NCBI GenBank assembly: GCA_006503535.1
Contig: QYRS01000004.1
Coordinates: forward strand, 124,001-188,000
Direction of reading: 5' to 3'
DNA from: Arthrinium phaeospermum
Lineage: Eukaryota > Ascomycota > Sordariomycetes > Amphisphaeriales > Apiosporaceae
DNA: 64,000 nt
In this document: piece after piece, positions 43,748-54,329 of the stretch
Numbering within the stretch: position 1 is the first letter of the stretch
Layout: the number at the start of each line of letters is the position of its first letter
Position numbers and translations under genes: made by a program
The notes under the pieces: generated by a model
Database searches by the model: none
Seen by the model: only the letters and a program-made list of their open reading frames with translations
Told to the model about the DNA's origin: nothing

Positions 43748-45232
43748 ATGTCTGCCCCGCCTCCCAGAGACGACGAGATGGAGGATTCGGGCTCCTTGGT
43801 CGACGCCGACGAGGTCGCCGAGGAGATTGCCGATGTGGAGGGCGACGTCGCCATGGACTCGGACGACGGCGAGGACGAGCCCGAGGAGATCCAGATCGTC
43901 AACGACAGCGTCGCCTACTTTGACGCCCACAAAGACTCCGTCTTCACCATTGCACAACACCCCACCTTACCTTCCCTGATTGCGACCGGCGGTTCTGAAG
44001 GCGAAGACGACGATGCGCCCGGAATCGGCTATGTCTTCGACACATCCGGCGTCTCCGGCCGTCCCGTCCTCCCTCCCAGCTACGCGACCGACCCCAGCGC
44101 CGCCCAACAAAAGAACACGGAGCTGAGCCCGCTCTTCACCCTCGAGGGCCATACCGACTCCATCAACGCCCTGGCCTTCACCCTGCCGCGCGGCGAGTTC
44201 CTCGTCTCGGCCGGCCTCGACGGCCGACTGCGGGCCTACCAGCTGGCCATCGACGGCCACAACAAGGCCAAGCTCAACTTCGTTGGCGAGGCCCAGGAGG
44301 TGCCCGAGATCAACTGGGTCGCGCCCTGCCCCTACGCCGCCACCCCCAACACCGTCGCCATCGGCGGCTCCGACGGCTCCGTCTGGGTCTACACCATCGA
44401 CGCCTCCGACAAGTCCAACCCGCTCCAGATCGTCCAGACCTACTTCATGCACACCGAGGCCTGCACGGCGGGCGCCTGGTCGCCCGACGGCCTGCTGCTC
44501 GCGACCGTGTCCGAGGACAGCTCCCTGTGCGTCTGGGACGTGTGGGGCGAGGCGGCGGCCAAGGGCCTGACCAACGACAACGGCCAGACGGTCGTGTCGC
44601 TGACGGGCGTCGACCAGCGGTTCGCCGTCGAGGGCGGCCTGTACTCGGTCGCCATCGACCCCAAGTCGACGCTGGTGGCGGTCGGCGGCGCGGGCGGCGC
44701 CATCAAGATCGTCGGCCTGCCCCGGCTCAACAACGAGACGGCGCCCCAGGCGCAGCCGCAGTCGAGCAAGCAGAGCAAGCCCAAGGCCAAGGGCGAGAAC
44801 ACCGGAAGTGCCCAGTCGGGCATGATCCTGGCCAGCCTGCACAGCCAGGGCGACGGCATCGAGACCCTGTCCTTCTCGCCCACGCAGTCCCTGTTGGCGG
44901 CCGGCAGCGTCGACGGCAGCATCGCCGTCTACGACACGAGCAAGAGCTTCGCGGTGCGGCGGCACCTGCGCGAGGCGCACGAGGAGTTCAGCGTCGTGAA
45001 AGTGGACTTCGTCAAGGGCGACGGCTGGATCCTGACGAGCTGCGGCATGGACGGCGTGGTGCGCCGCTGGGATTTGAGAGTTACGGGCGCCAACACGAGC
45101 GGCCTGGCCAAGGAGTGGCGGGGTCACCGCGGCGACGGCGAGGGGGGCGGCGTGCTCGGGTTCGTGCAGGGGACTGGGGACCGGGTGGTGACGGCGGGGG
45201 ATGATGGGATTGTGCTGGTTTTTGAGGCTTGA
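43748..45232 (+). CDS. sqt1: WD40 ribosome-assembly chaperone, Sqt1/AAMP family
   Basis: Intronless, 494 residues. An acidic N-terminus (residues 1-50, including EEIADVEGDVAMDSDDGEDE) precedes a WD40 propeller from about 55 to the end. Clear blades include FTLEGHTDSINALAF, EACTAGAWSPDGLLLATVSE, SLCVWDVWG, IETLSFSPTQSLLAAGSVDG and WILTSCGMDGVVRRWDLRV, ending GDRVVTAGDDGIVLVFEA. Yeast Sqt1 is a dedicated chaperone that captures ribosomal protein uL16 (Rpl10) co-translationally and helps load it on the 60S subunit; the acidic N-terminus and propeller match it. A low-complexity Gln/Lys insertion (about 335-357) interrupts one blade. This is the clearest housekeeping gene here, with strongly biased GC3 codons consistent with high expression. 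Confidence 0.9.
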   Translation: MSAPPPRDDEMEDSGSLVDADEVAEEIADVEGDVAMDSDDGEDEPEEIQIVNDSVAYFDAHKDSVFTIAQHPTLPSLIATGGSEGEDDDAPGIGYVFDTSGVSGRPVLPPSYATDPSAAQQKNTELSPLFTLEGHTDSINALAFTLPRGEFLVSAGLDGRLRAYQLAIDGHNKAKLNFVGEAQEVPEINWVAPCPYAATPNTVAIGGSDGSVWVYTIDASDKSNPLQIVQTYFMHTEACTAGAWSPDGLLLATVSEDSSLCVWDVWGEAAAKGLTNDNGQTVVSLTGVDQRFAVEGGLYSVAIDPKSTLVAVGGAGGAIKIVGLPRLNNETAPQAQPQSSKQSKPKAKGENTGSAQSGMILASLHSQGDGIETLSFSPTQSLLAAGSVDGSIAVYDTSKSFAVRRHLREAHEEFSVVKVDFVKGDGWILTSCGMDGVVRRWDLRVTGANTSGLAKEWRGHRGDGEGGGVLGFVQGTGDRVVTAGDDGIVLVFEA

Positions 45233-45725
45233 GGGATAAGGAATAGAAAGGAAGAAGGGAAAGAAAAGTAAAGTAAAGGCACGATGCGAGATGATTCATG
45301 AATATACCAAACTTACTTGGCCATGGTAGAAGCTACTGGCCTTCAGAGAGCTACATCGGGATTTTGACTGTTCTAGTGATGTGTGAATAGCCATTGCCTA
45401 TGTTGCATCTTTCCGTAGGACACCTTACAGGCGACTCATGTACGGCGAAACCTTTGGTTGCCCAGTGCAAATGGTGAATGACGTCAAATGCAACTGCAAC
45501 CTGACGCATCCCTTCCAAACGTCGCTCCGAATTGAAACAATCGATAGACCCACTCCTCCATATTGTCTTTCTGGAAAGCGTCGGCTTTTTGAATCCAAGC
45601 TGAACTCCAAGAATATCTGCGATTGACAAATCCTGTCGCCAATTGCAACTTTTGGTGTCCCTTGGGCTCGGGAATACAGCGAAATCAGATAGGCCTGGAC
45701 TACGTACTTCCCTTTGTCGTCAACC
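45233..45725. other. intergenic, nothing recognised
   Basis: 0.49 kb between two co-oriented genes. No motif or coding frame supported; it presumably contains the dehydrogenase promoter. Confidence 0.4.
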
Positions 45726-46862
45726 ATGTCGCAATCTACACCGCCCCTCCCGGATCAGATGCAGGCCGTCCAGGTCGTCGAGCACAACGAGCCCTATCAG
45801 ATCCGCACCGTGCCATTCCCCTTGGCGAAAGATGAGGAGCTCGGCCCCCACGACCTCCTCGTCAAGGTCGCCGCCGCGTCGTACTGCCACACCGACGGCA
45901 TGGTCGCGCAGGGCGTCTTCGGGACCGAATTGCCCGTCACGGCGTCGCACGAGGGCTCCGGCACCATCGTCCGCGTTAGCGGGGACGCGTCTGGCTTCCG
46001 GGTGGGCGATCGGGTCATGTGCGGGTTGCCGTTTCATCCCTGCGGTGAATGTGTAGACTGTCGCGGCGGTGGCGGTGATGGTCGGCAAGATGGAGAGGGC
46101 GGGGGACGACAGCAGTACTGCCCCCGCACCGAGGGCCACATCGGCGTCCACCGCGACGGCTGCCTCGCCGAGTACGTCCGCGTCGACGCCCGGTTCACCA
46201 CCAAGCTGCCCGCGGGGGTCTCGCTCCTCGACGCCGCGCCGCTCGCATGCGCGGGCCGGACAATCTGGCGCGCGGTCCAGCAAACGGGTCTGCAAAAGGG
46301 CCAATGGCTCGCCCTCGTCGGGTCGGGCGGCGGCCTGGGCCACCTGGGCATTCAGTTCGCCACCAAGGCCCTCGGCCTGCGCGTCCTGGCCATCGACGCG
46401 CGGGACGGGGCGCTGGACCTGTCGCGGGAGCTGGGGGCCGAGGCGGTGCTGGACGCGCGGCTGGGGAAGCGGGAGGTGGTGGAGTGGGCGCAGATCGCGA
46501 CGGGCGGGCACGGGGCCGACGCGACGGTCGTCCTGGCGGACTCGCCGGGCGCGGCGGGGCTGGGGTGCGCGGTGACGCGGATGCACGGGACGGTGGTGCA
46601 GGTGGCGCAGCCGGACGAGGTGCGGGTGCCGTTCGCGGAGCTGGTGTTTCGGGATATCCGACTAAAGGGGAGCCTGCTGTGCGCGCCGGGCGAGTCGCGG
46701 GACATGCTGGAGGCGGTGGCGAAGCACGACGTCGAGGTCCGGATTAATGTGTTTCACGGGCTCGAGAGCATCGGGGAGCTGATGGGGATGGTGGAGGGCG
46801 GAAGGATTCAGGGGAAGGCGGTGATTGTGGTGGATCAGGGGCAGATTGATGCTGAGGGGTAG
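45726..46862 (+). CDS. zinc-dependent alcohol dehydrogenase
   Basis: Intronless, 378 residues from ATG 45726 (the frame extends a little upstream without an ATG). Catalytic zinc ligands are present: YCHTDG and ASHEGSG, plus the distal Cys in PLACAGRTIWRAV. The NAD(P)-binding Rossmann motif is VGSGGGLGHLGIQFA, followed by LRVLAIDARDGAL with an acidic residue favouring NAD. The structural zinc loop starts C-x2-C-x2-C (CGECVDC), but the fourth Cys is 18 residues on instead of the usual seven, because of an insertion rich in Gly and Asp (RGGGGDGRQDGEGGG). The family oxidises primary alcohols such as ethanol or longer ones, usually in the cytosol. It is convergent with the APH gene, 140 bp apart. 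The physiological substrate is open. Confidence 0.9.
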   Translation: MSQSTPPLPDQMQAVQVVEHNEPYQIRTVPFPLAKDEELGPHDLLVKVAAASYCHTDGMVAQGVFGTELPVTASHEGSGTIVRVSGDASGFRVGDRVMCGLPFHPCGECVDCRGGGGDGRQDGEGGGRQQYCPRTEGHIGVHRDGCLAEYVRVDARFTTKLPAGVSLLDAAPLACAGRTIWRAVQQTGLQKGQWLALVGSGGGLGHLGIQFATKALGLRVLAIDARDGALDLSRELGAEAVLDARLGKREVVEWAQIATGGHGADATVVLADSPGAAGLGCAVTRMHGTVVQVAQPDEVRVPFAELVFRDIRLKGSLLCAPGESRDMLEAVAKHDVEVRINVFHGLESIGELMGMVEGGRIQGKAVIVVDQGQIDAEG

Positions 46863-47002
46863 CACTGGTTTGCCAATGATGATGAGCGTCGCTTCGATCG
46901 GGACGAACATGTCGGTCCCAATTATGATTCAAAGGGCTATTAAACATTACTTCTATTTTATATTTCTTTGGGGAATTCATGTTCTACATTCTTGTTTCCA
47001 AG

Positions 47003-47902
47003 TTACCGGAAGATCATGTTCATCCAAGCATACTCGTTCGGATACTCGTCCAGGATCCGCCCCACCCACAGGTGCCAATCGTCCTTCCACCGACAACAGA
47101 ACATGGTGGCGTAGAACTCCCACCAGCCCGGGTACCAGCCCGCCGACTCCCAGTCGATCAGGACCACCTCCCCGTCGTCCTCGCGGATCACGACGTTCTT
47201 GCGCTGCAGGTCGCCGTGCGTGAAGACGGACCGCCCGCTGCGTAATACCTGGGGCAGCACGTAGCGGTAGTACTCGTTCCGCCGGTCCCCCTGCAAGAGG
47301 CTGCCGGCGTGGAACTCGTACTTGGCCACCAGGGCGTCGAGCAGCTCCGCCTCCGAGCCGAAGGGACCCGAGCTCAGCCGCTCTTCCAGCTCGTCGTCCT
47401 CGCGGTGCCAGACGAAGCCGTCGTCGCAGAAGGGCCGGTTCCCCAGCGCGCCGAAGTAGCCCGGCGACGGGACCTGGCGCAGTTTGTGGAAATAGTCGCG
47501 CAGCTTCGCCGTCAGTTTCACCTTGGCCGCCGGGTTCAGGGTGGCCCAGCGCGCCTCGAGCGTCTCGCCGGGGATGTGCTCCATAACAATATAATGGATG
47601 GTGGTGGCGGGGTACTTGTCGCTGTCGCCCTCGTCCTGCTCCCGCGAGTATATCGCGTAGACGGTGGGGATGGCGAGAGAGGGGGCTGACTCTTTCACGA
47701 AGAGCATGTTCTCGCCCTCGATGGGCTGCACGCCCACGCCGTACTTGACGATGTAGTGCGGGCCCACCCGGACGATCCGGTGGGACCACGAGTGCTTCAG
47801 CACGTCCTCCGACGCCTCGATCTCGGCGACGGTGGGCAGCGGCGCCGGGAGCCCCTCAGGGGCGGCATAGTACGGTAGCGGGTAGTGTGTCTTTGTCGTC
47901 AT
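47003..47902 (-). CDS. APH-type phosphotransferase (kinase-like fold)
   Basis: Intronless, 299 residues. The phosphotransferase core is intact: VGPHYIVKYG supplies the ATP-binding Lys, IHYIVMEHIPGETL the hinge, VFTHGDLQRKNVVI the catalytic loop (H-G-D-x4-N) and VVLIDWESAGWYPGWWE the metal-binding Asp. The DWE-x-AG-x-Y-P block is typical of a large fungal APH family related to aminoglycoside and choline kinases, generally of unknown small-molecule or protein substrate and not implying antibiotic resistance. The length fits. A TATATAA lies 142 bp upstream. It is convergent with the alcohol dehydrogenase. Confidence 0.9.
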   Translation of the reverse strand: MTTKTHYPLPYYAAPEGLPAPLPTVAEIEASEDVLKHSWSHRIVRVGPHYIVKYGVGVQPIEGENMLFVKESAPSLAIPTVYAIYSREQDEGDSDKYPATTIHYIVMEHIPGETLEARWATLNPAAKVKLTAKLRDYFHKLRQVPSPGYFGALGNRPFCDDGFVWHREDDELEERLSSGPFGSEAELLDALVAKYEFHAGSLLQGDRRNEYYRYVLPQVLRSGRSVFTHGDLQRKNVVIREDDGEVVLIDWESAGWYPGWWEFYATMFCCRWKDDWHLWVGRILDEYPNEYAWMNMIFR

Positions 47903-48427
47903 GTCTTGGGGAGCCCGGCTTTGTGGATGGTTATGGCGATGAATTCGAGGCGCGACATGGAAGTTTCAAATGAAGTGTTTGGTCAGAATAGGGTTGTGGG
48001 AGGGATGTGAGCTTGGTAGTTAGATGGCGTGAGGCAGGTTGGGTTATATAAGTCTCCTCCTATCTTACGCGTTCTGTTGATATTCCCATGTACGTCAGCG
48101 CCCACCCCCCGGAAAAGCGGTCTGGGTGAACGGAGACCCAGTCAATTACAGAGCACAGGCCAATTGGGCGGAGATCCTTCACTAATAGGGGGTCAAAGTC
48201 GGGACTACTGAGGATATTTATAGTATATCGAGGTATATCGCTTTGATTTTGCCGTGATTGCCGTCTGCTCATTAATTCTATCTCCATCTACTCTAGTTGG
48301 CGCCCAATCAACACCCTGCAGAAGCCGGCCGTAATTGTCGCTGATACGGCTAGGTTGTGGTGACGATGCTCCCTAGCTATAGTAACCTTCGGGCATCCGG
48401 CTAATACAGACGACGCATTAGATGATG
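47903..48427. other. intergenic, promoter of the APH gene
   Basis: 0.5 kb holding a minus-strand TATATAA at 48044-48050 (142 bp before the APH ATG) and the 3' flank of the following minus-strand gene. Nothing else seen. Confidence 0.45.
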
Positions 48428-48889
48428 TTAAAAGCTCCGCGAAGGCAAGTACCTAAGAGCAGTGAAGTACTCTTCGAGGGGGAGAAGTTCAATCTCGCAA
48501 GCCCCGGCCTCATACTCCTCCAACTTCCGCCCCAGCCGCCTTCCCGGCCCGTCCAGCCCCCGCGCATACCGCGCCCCCTCCTCCATCTCCTCGGCGAACT
48601 GCTCGGCCCGGCTCCGCCGGTCCAGCTTCCGGCCCTGCCGCTTCCAGTACTGCCACAGCGGGTCGCGGTGCAGCGTCAGCGCGTAGGGGACGGCGCCGGG
48701 CATGTGGTTGGGCAGCTCGGCCGCCTTCTCTTCGTCGAGGCGCTCCTGCACGCGGGTCTCGAGGGGGTAGTGCCGGTCGGCGCCGTGCTTCTCGCGCAGC
48801 TCGCGGGGGCCGACGAGGCGGCCGCGCTTGCGCTTGTGGGTCTCGCGCTCGGGGGCGAAGTGTTTGGTGTAGGGGGGTAGGTCGCTCAT
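48428..48889 (-). CDS. basic hypothetical protein
   Basis: Intronless, 153 residues, no recognised domain. It opens MSDLPPYTKHFAPERETHKR and continues into KRKRGRLVGPRELREKH, a likely nuclear localisation signal. Charged residues dominate, with long predicted helices (residues 45-60 and 85-130, for example AEQFAEEMEEGARYARGLDG) suggesting a helical or coiled-coil protein. Good codon bias and a sensible ATG context (gaccATGAG on the coding strand reading upstream) support a real gene. The short helical basic form resembles small nucleolar or mitochondrial assembly factors, but this is only a guess. Confidence 0.6.
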   Translation of the reverse strand: MSDLPPYTKHFAPERETHKRKRGRLVGPRELREKHGADRHYPLETRVQERLDEEKAAELPNHMPGAVPYALTLHRDPLWQYWKRQGRKLDRRSRAEQFAEEMEEGARYARGLDGPGRRLGRKLEEYEAGACEIELLPLEEYFTALRYLPSRSF

Positions 48890-49707
48890 GGTAAAGGACT
48901 TTACTTAACTGAGTGGGCTAAAGAACAAGATCAATATGAGGCAAAAAGGTTGAGGCAGTCGTGGGGCTGCGTTTCAACTTTTTTAAAGGCCTGGACAGGT
49001 AATAATCATATATGGTGTGCTTGATTTGAGGATACATATATGTATCAACCACCTTGGCTATTTCGGGATCCCGGTTGTTGTTTGCTTGTTCAGGTTCTTT
49101 GTTGTCCCGTCAGAGCATGTCATTTTCAGTCCCCTGCAAATTCCATACAATGAGATGGTCCGGTCTGACCAAGACAAAAAGGTTTGTTCCCAAACAGGCT
49201 CACTGGGTGACCAGTAGTTGTCTGCAATTAGTCCGATATCACAATTGCCAACACATGATATTACGTGGAAGTGTCAAAAGCAGAGACAGATCAGATTTTG
49301 CCAAGTCATTTTGATCAAGGCCTGACTGATCGAAAACCACATGCCCTTCAAGGAATACAACTTGTCAAAGCTTGCAGAAATCAAAGTGGTCAACGCTGGT
49401 CAAGACTGTAACCTGGCTTTTTGTCATAAAAAGGTCGATACTTGCATTACAGTCTATACTCTAAAAAAAGAAAACACGTTCTATTGTGACTGACTAGGCA
49501 ATCCCATCTCCCAGATCCCGAAGCCCCTAGCGAAATTGTACAATTGGTATTAAGGAGCATGTACGGGACCATTACCAAATCGGGCGTGCTGTAGGCACCG
49601 ACCACCAAATACATTCCCCGTCATCACCACGAAGAACCATCGAACCCCAAGCGGGAGGAAACACCAAAGAGGCTCTAGAAGGAAGTAACCCCACGTCCAA
49701 CCAGCGC
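48890..49707. other. intergenic, nothing recognised
   Basis: 0.8 kb AT-rich spacer with no coding frame or element recognised. It includes the promoter of the basic protein gene and the 3' flank of the Ala/Lys-rich gene. Confidence 0.4.
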
Positions 49708-50701
49708 TTAGACCTTGGGAGCAGCCGACTGAGTAGCAGCGGGCGCCTTGGCCGCCTTGGAAGCCTTAGCCGCCTTGCTAGCCTTGGGGGCCTTGGCCGC
49801 CTTGCTGGCCTTGGGCGCCTTGCTCGCCTTCGCGGCCTTGGCGCCGGCGGCCTTGGATGCCTTGGGCGCCTTGCTGGCCTTGGCCGCCTTGGCGCCGGCG
49901 GACTTGCTGGCCTTGGCGGCCTTGGCGGCCTTGCTGGCCTTGGGGAGCTTGGGGGCCTTGCTCGCCTTGGCCAGGCCGGCACCGGCGGCCCGGGGGCGGC
50001 GGCGGCGGCGGCCGACTTGCTGGCCTTGGGCGCCTTGGCACCCGCGGCCTTGCTGGCCTTGGCGTTGCCGCCCGCAGCAGCACCACCCGCGGCACCACCT
50101 GCGGCGGCGCCGGCACCTCCGGCCTTGGCCGCGCCTCCAGCCTTGGCGGCACCACTGGGGGCAGCAGCGCCACCGGCGGCAGCACCGGTACCAGCACCAG
50201 CACCAGCACCAGCACCCTTGCCCTTCTTGCCGCCGGCCTTGGCCGCACCGGCAGCGGCACCATTGGCCGCACCGGCGTTGGCGTTGGCGGCAGCACCACC
50301 AGCGGCGGCACCGTTAGCGTTGGCGGCACCGGCACCGTTAGCCGCATTCTTGGCCTTCTTCTTCTTGGGGTCGGGAGAGCGCTTCTCGTTGTGCTCCTAT
50401 TCACTGTCATCAGTTCGTGTCTCTCTTTACTTGGTATACACCTATGTGGGTTTGCTTACATCGACCGAGATGTCGGCCACAGGAGCGGCGGCGGCGGGGA
50501 TGGCGAACAGAGACAGGGCACCCTACAAAGCGAAGATGGTTAGCGTGGAGCCCAAGCAGGCGGCTGCGGGGCATGATGATAAGAACATACGGCAGCGCGG
50601 CGAGAGAGGGCGCCGTTTCCGTTGTTGAGCTGGAAGCCGGACACGGCGGTCGAGGCGACCAGGCCGGAGGCGATGAGCTGTACGAGGGTCTGTCCGTGCA
50701 T
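49708..50701 (-). pseudogene. secreted Ala/Gly/Lys-rich repeat protein, frameshifted
   Basis: Exons on the minus strand: 50701-50591, 50522-50460 and 50396-49708. A hydrophobic N-terminus (MHGQTLVQLIASGLVASTAV) looks like a signal peptide. Exon 2 is short (ALSLFAIPAAAAPVADISVD). Exon 3 starts EHNEKRSPDPKKKK with a Lys-Arg Kex2-type site, then a Gly/Ala/Asn-rich half and a Lys/Ala half of repeated KASKAAKA-type units, ending SAAPKV. The two halves are in different frames: at 49989-49996 (GGGGG next to CCC) one base is missing, and exon lengths total 863, one short of a multiple of 3. Read without correction, the second half becomes an implausible Pro/Arg-rich tail. A cell-wall or matrix protein is conceivable; no family recognised. 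Confidence 0.6.
49735..49980 (-). repeat. degenerate KASKAAKA-coding tandem repeat
   Basis: Roughly 250 bp made of variants of a 9-15 bp unit coding Lys-Ala-Ser-Lys-Ala/Pro-(Ala) on the minus strand. Silent differences between units suggest selection on the protein pattern, not recent DNA duplication. Confidence 0.75.
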
Positions 50702-53700
50702 GATGGCGGTGTTTTGGGAGATGCGAAGTCGTTATAAGAAACGCTGCTGTAGAATCGAAATAGGAAAGATGCCGCACAGCGGATAAGCAAACAGAAAAAA
50801 TGGACGAAAAGAAGACTCGTTGAAGGAAAAACGAAAATGATACTGAATGCAATGAGAATGGTGATGTTTGTATCGAGATGGGATTATCCACGGTAGTATA
50901 TATACACTTGGCTGGACCGGGGGGTGATGGGAGGAGTGGATGCTCCTTCTTTTCAGCCTCTTCCCGTCGCACTTACTCATCACCCTGGCACCAGACTGCA
51001 CTGCACTGCACTGCACCACTTGCATTGCACTTGCAGCCATCGAGAATACGTGATACATGTTTGCTATTTCTGGCGCTCGGCCGTGACCGGGGTGGCCATC
51101 GAGAACCGGTATTAGTACCCCGGACCTCGTCGATTAGCCCCGTCTCATATCGGGCGATCCTCTCTCCATCCCCGACCGACGAGCTGGATAGATAGACACT
51201 TGACGTGTGTGGGCTTGCTTGGGAGTTCGTCTTTCTTTGCTTGCGGGCGCGCGTAATGCTGCCCTTCGAGTCAAGCCAAGTCAACCCAAGCTGGCAGGCC
51301 TCAAGCATCCCGAGACACGTAATGCGGCTCCCGGTGGTGGGCGGTGGATGTGACAGGCGGAGTTTCAAAGTCTTGGCGATTCCCAGCGCGGCGAATGTTT
51401 GAAGTTTGGGCCACAAAGCTTATATTTGTGGCACCCCCTGGAAGCGAACGTCAAGCGTCGTCTCGTCTTGCCCCCGTTTCGCACCTTTTTGGCAGGGCGG
51501 TTGGGCGGGCGCCCGGTGGTGTATGCTGGTCGCGGCCTAGTCTAGACTTTTCCCATCATCCCATTGTTTGAGGCTCTTTGTTTTTGCGTTTCAATTGCTC
51601 TTCAGTTTGACGACCGTGGTTGGCGCGCCGTTCTGTTGGTGCAGCCCGCCGCGGGTGACCAGTTGGTTTTTGTCGACCGCTAAACTTTAGGTACTTTTAC
51701 ACTGAAGCCGCCCTATGGCCGGCCGCCTGGGATTGAATTGGTTGCGCTAACACTGCTAGTCAGACCGGAACCTGCAGCATGCGGAGAACTTGTAACGCAG
51801 ACCACGTTACCTAACCAGCCCGTATGTGATTCAATGGCGATGCATGAATGAGAAAAATAGAATCGACGTGCGCCTCCATCGGACCTTACCGCTGGTCGCA
51901 CAGCGACAGCTTCGTGGTCGTTTTTTCTCGTAGCAGGAGAGCATTTCGAGTCACGACACGACCGCAGCCCGGGGATCCCGACTAGGGTCAACGACGCTTT
52001 GAGGGCACGGCTGGACCCATCCAATCACCATCTCAGATCCCAATCCAACCTGCTCGATGTCACCCCCCGGGACGATCAGACGTTTCTGCCTTGGCGTCCG
52101 ATCTCGTCGCTCTGCCTTTCTTTCGACCACTCCAATAATAGCTCTGCTCTCCGTCCTCCCAATCTGCCTCCGTCCCCGTATGTACGGTACGTACGTTTCT
52201 CGTTCCACCCAGGAGCACACCCAACACCCCAAGAGACACGGCCATTGTGAAACGCCAATTGCGCGGCGCCTCTCTCGTCCCGCGGGGTGCGGGCGGATTC
52301 ACCATGATCTACGCGATGTGAGCTTGGCCAGATGCAATGCAGAGCCGCGAACGGCCATGGAGATGCACAGTCAAAGAAGACGATCCACTGGTTCCATTAC
52401 AATCCAATCGTCTACCACGAGAGTCCCCCGTGGGCAGGCGACTAGTGTTCCGGGGCAGCAGATATTCCTCCCCCAGTAGATCTCTCGCAGCCTACTTTTG
52501 CAGCCTACTTTTGCATCTTCATTTCCCTCGTTCGTCTCTATCGGCCTGGGCCTGGTCCGTTCCCAAAACGTGGTGGTGATAGATGTTTCGGTCTCCGCTT
52601 GCACTGGCCAGAAACAAGCCATGACTCGCCATAGCGAGATGCGACCCCTTTCCTGTCCCGGGAAAATATCTAAGCGGGCTTCCAGGGCAAAGGGTCGAGT
52701 CAGTTCCTGTTTATATATACATTACCGCCGATCCTATCCCACCATGGCTGTGTCCCAAGTTCTATGCCTTTGAACTGCTCATTTCTCGGCAAGGGCTTAG
52801 ACAGGATGACGGATACCATTGAACCCATCAGCCACGCATCGCAGACACATTGCCCTTGGTTATCGATTCTTCGTCGCCGGCATGCTATAATTATCGTTCA
52901 TGAATCTTCTTTAGCACTCGTCAACATTCGATGGAAAGTCATAAGGATATGCAAAGCCACTTCCACACTGAAGAGCCGCCTGCGAAGACGTGATGAGCAC
53001 CGACACACATCCTGCTGCTGGGTGCAAGCTTTCCTGCATCGCCAACATTGGATTGAAATACGACCCAGCTATCCCGATGGTGGTTATCTCGTTGGTGACC
53101 GACCCATATCTAATGATGGGCGGTCCCTGAAACCCAACATTCAACAAGGTCACGTGCATGGGCTTCTACCAGTATGACAGACGATGATACCATGCCCATC
53201 GTACCCTGATGACCTGACACCATACTCACATGCGTAGTCAATTAGATGAAGAAGAGTTTGAGATAGGCCTGATTAGTGTCTCCATGTCTTCCCATATCTT
53301 CCATTCCACATCAGGCAATCGCCGCACGTCTTGGCGAACCGACAGGTGATGTTCTTTGGTGGTTTCCACCTGCATGTCAACCAAAGCGTTTCGCCTATCG
53401 ACATGGATATGAATACAGTATATCGGCGGTAATCGATGGCGGCATATTGACCCGATGCAAGATGGACAGTCGAGGGAGGGGAAGGTGTCGAAGATGTTGC
53501 ATTGCGGGGGGGGTTCGCTTTTTATCCTCGAAATTACCCAACCCTCTTTCCCCACATGGCAGAAACAGCAGTAACACCAGGATGACGCAGCCCTCTGGCC
53601 GGTTACTAGGCGGCACAACACCACCAGCGCATTTTTTGATACGTAATATCCGTACGTATGTAATAGCCAGTGGATTGCACATGCGGAGGAATCGCGTCCC

Positions 53701-54329
53701 ACGAGTGATGTTCGCAAGGGCCCAGCGATGGAGTTGCAGTCCCTCCAGAGAAAGCGTGGGGATGCAACCCGTCGATCGCGGCCGTCAAATCTCCGCTTGG
53801 CCCGATGGCCTTATATCCGGCACAGCTAGGCAGGCAGGGCGGGTTGAATCACAGGCACCATGAGTTCATGCTAATCTATGTAGAGCAAGCTTGGGGTCAC
53901 ACTTTGGGAGTAGCGAGCACTTGGCGCAATTAGGACGGCCGAAAGGGGTAACGACGAATCTCATTGGTGGATTTGGCTGTTGGCTGGCTCGGGAATCTGG
54001 GGTGATCCAAGCACGATTGACCAAGTCGAGCCATCTAACTGCCGATTGCCAAGAGATCTAGGGCTTGGCCAAACCACCAGGAACCGCGATGATGCTGTTC
54101 AATTGCGCCCGCCAGTTGTTCCTGAACGGGAGAGGTGGAGGGGATGGATGGAATGGACGCAATATATAACACGGGCGATCGCATTCGATATCGTAGATCT
54201 CTTTTCGATTAGTGCGAACCATCAACCTGGGTCAACACCACTCTTTATTAACTTTCATTGCACCCGACTGCAGATTTGGGACGAACCTGTTTCTTGCACG
54301 CACGCCTTACCGTATTCTACACCTTGACC
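50702..54329. other. 3.6-kb gene-free stretch
   Basis: The longest gap in the window. Frames of up to about 195 codons exist but show no domain, signal peptide or consistent codon bias. A (CTGCA)4 run lies at 50996-51015 and a ten-base G run near 53503. It contains the promoters of both flanking genes, including TATATAA at 54163-54169, 161 bp before the hydrolase ATG. No tRNA, rRNA or transposon feature was recognised. Confidence 0.5.
54163..54169 (+). promoter_or_regulatory. TATA box of the secreted hydrolase gene
   Basis: TATATAA 161 bp before the ATG at 54330, on the coding strand. Confidence 0.5.

Noticed and set aside
43967..45127. 386-codon minus-strand frame opposite Sqt1
   Set aside because: Antisense shadow of a GC-rich WD40 gene; composition is Gly/Val/Arg-biased and has no motif.
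49572..49982. Pro/Arg-rich minus-strand frame
   Set aside because: It is the out-of-frame reading of the KASK repeat; the KASK frame has the sensible stop and composition.
53276..53863. 195-codon plus-strand frame in the large gap
   Set aside because: No domain, no signal peptide, and it overlaps equally long frames on the other strand.
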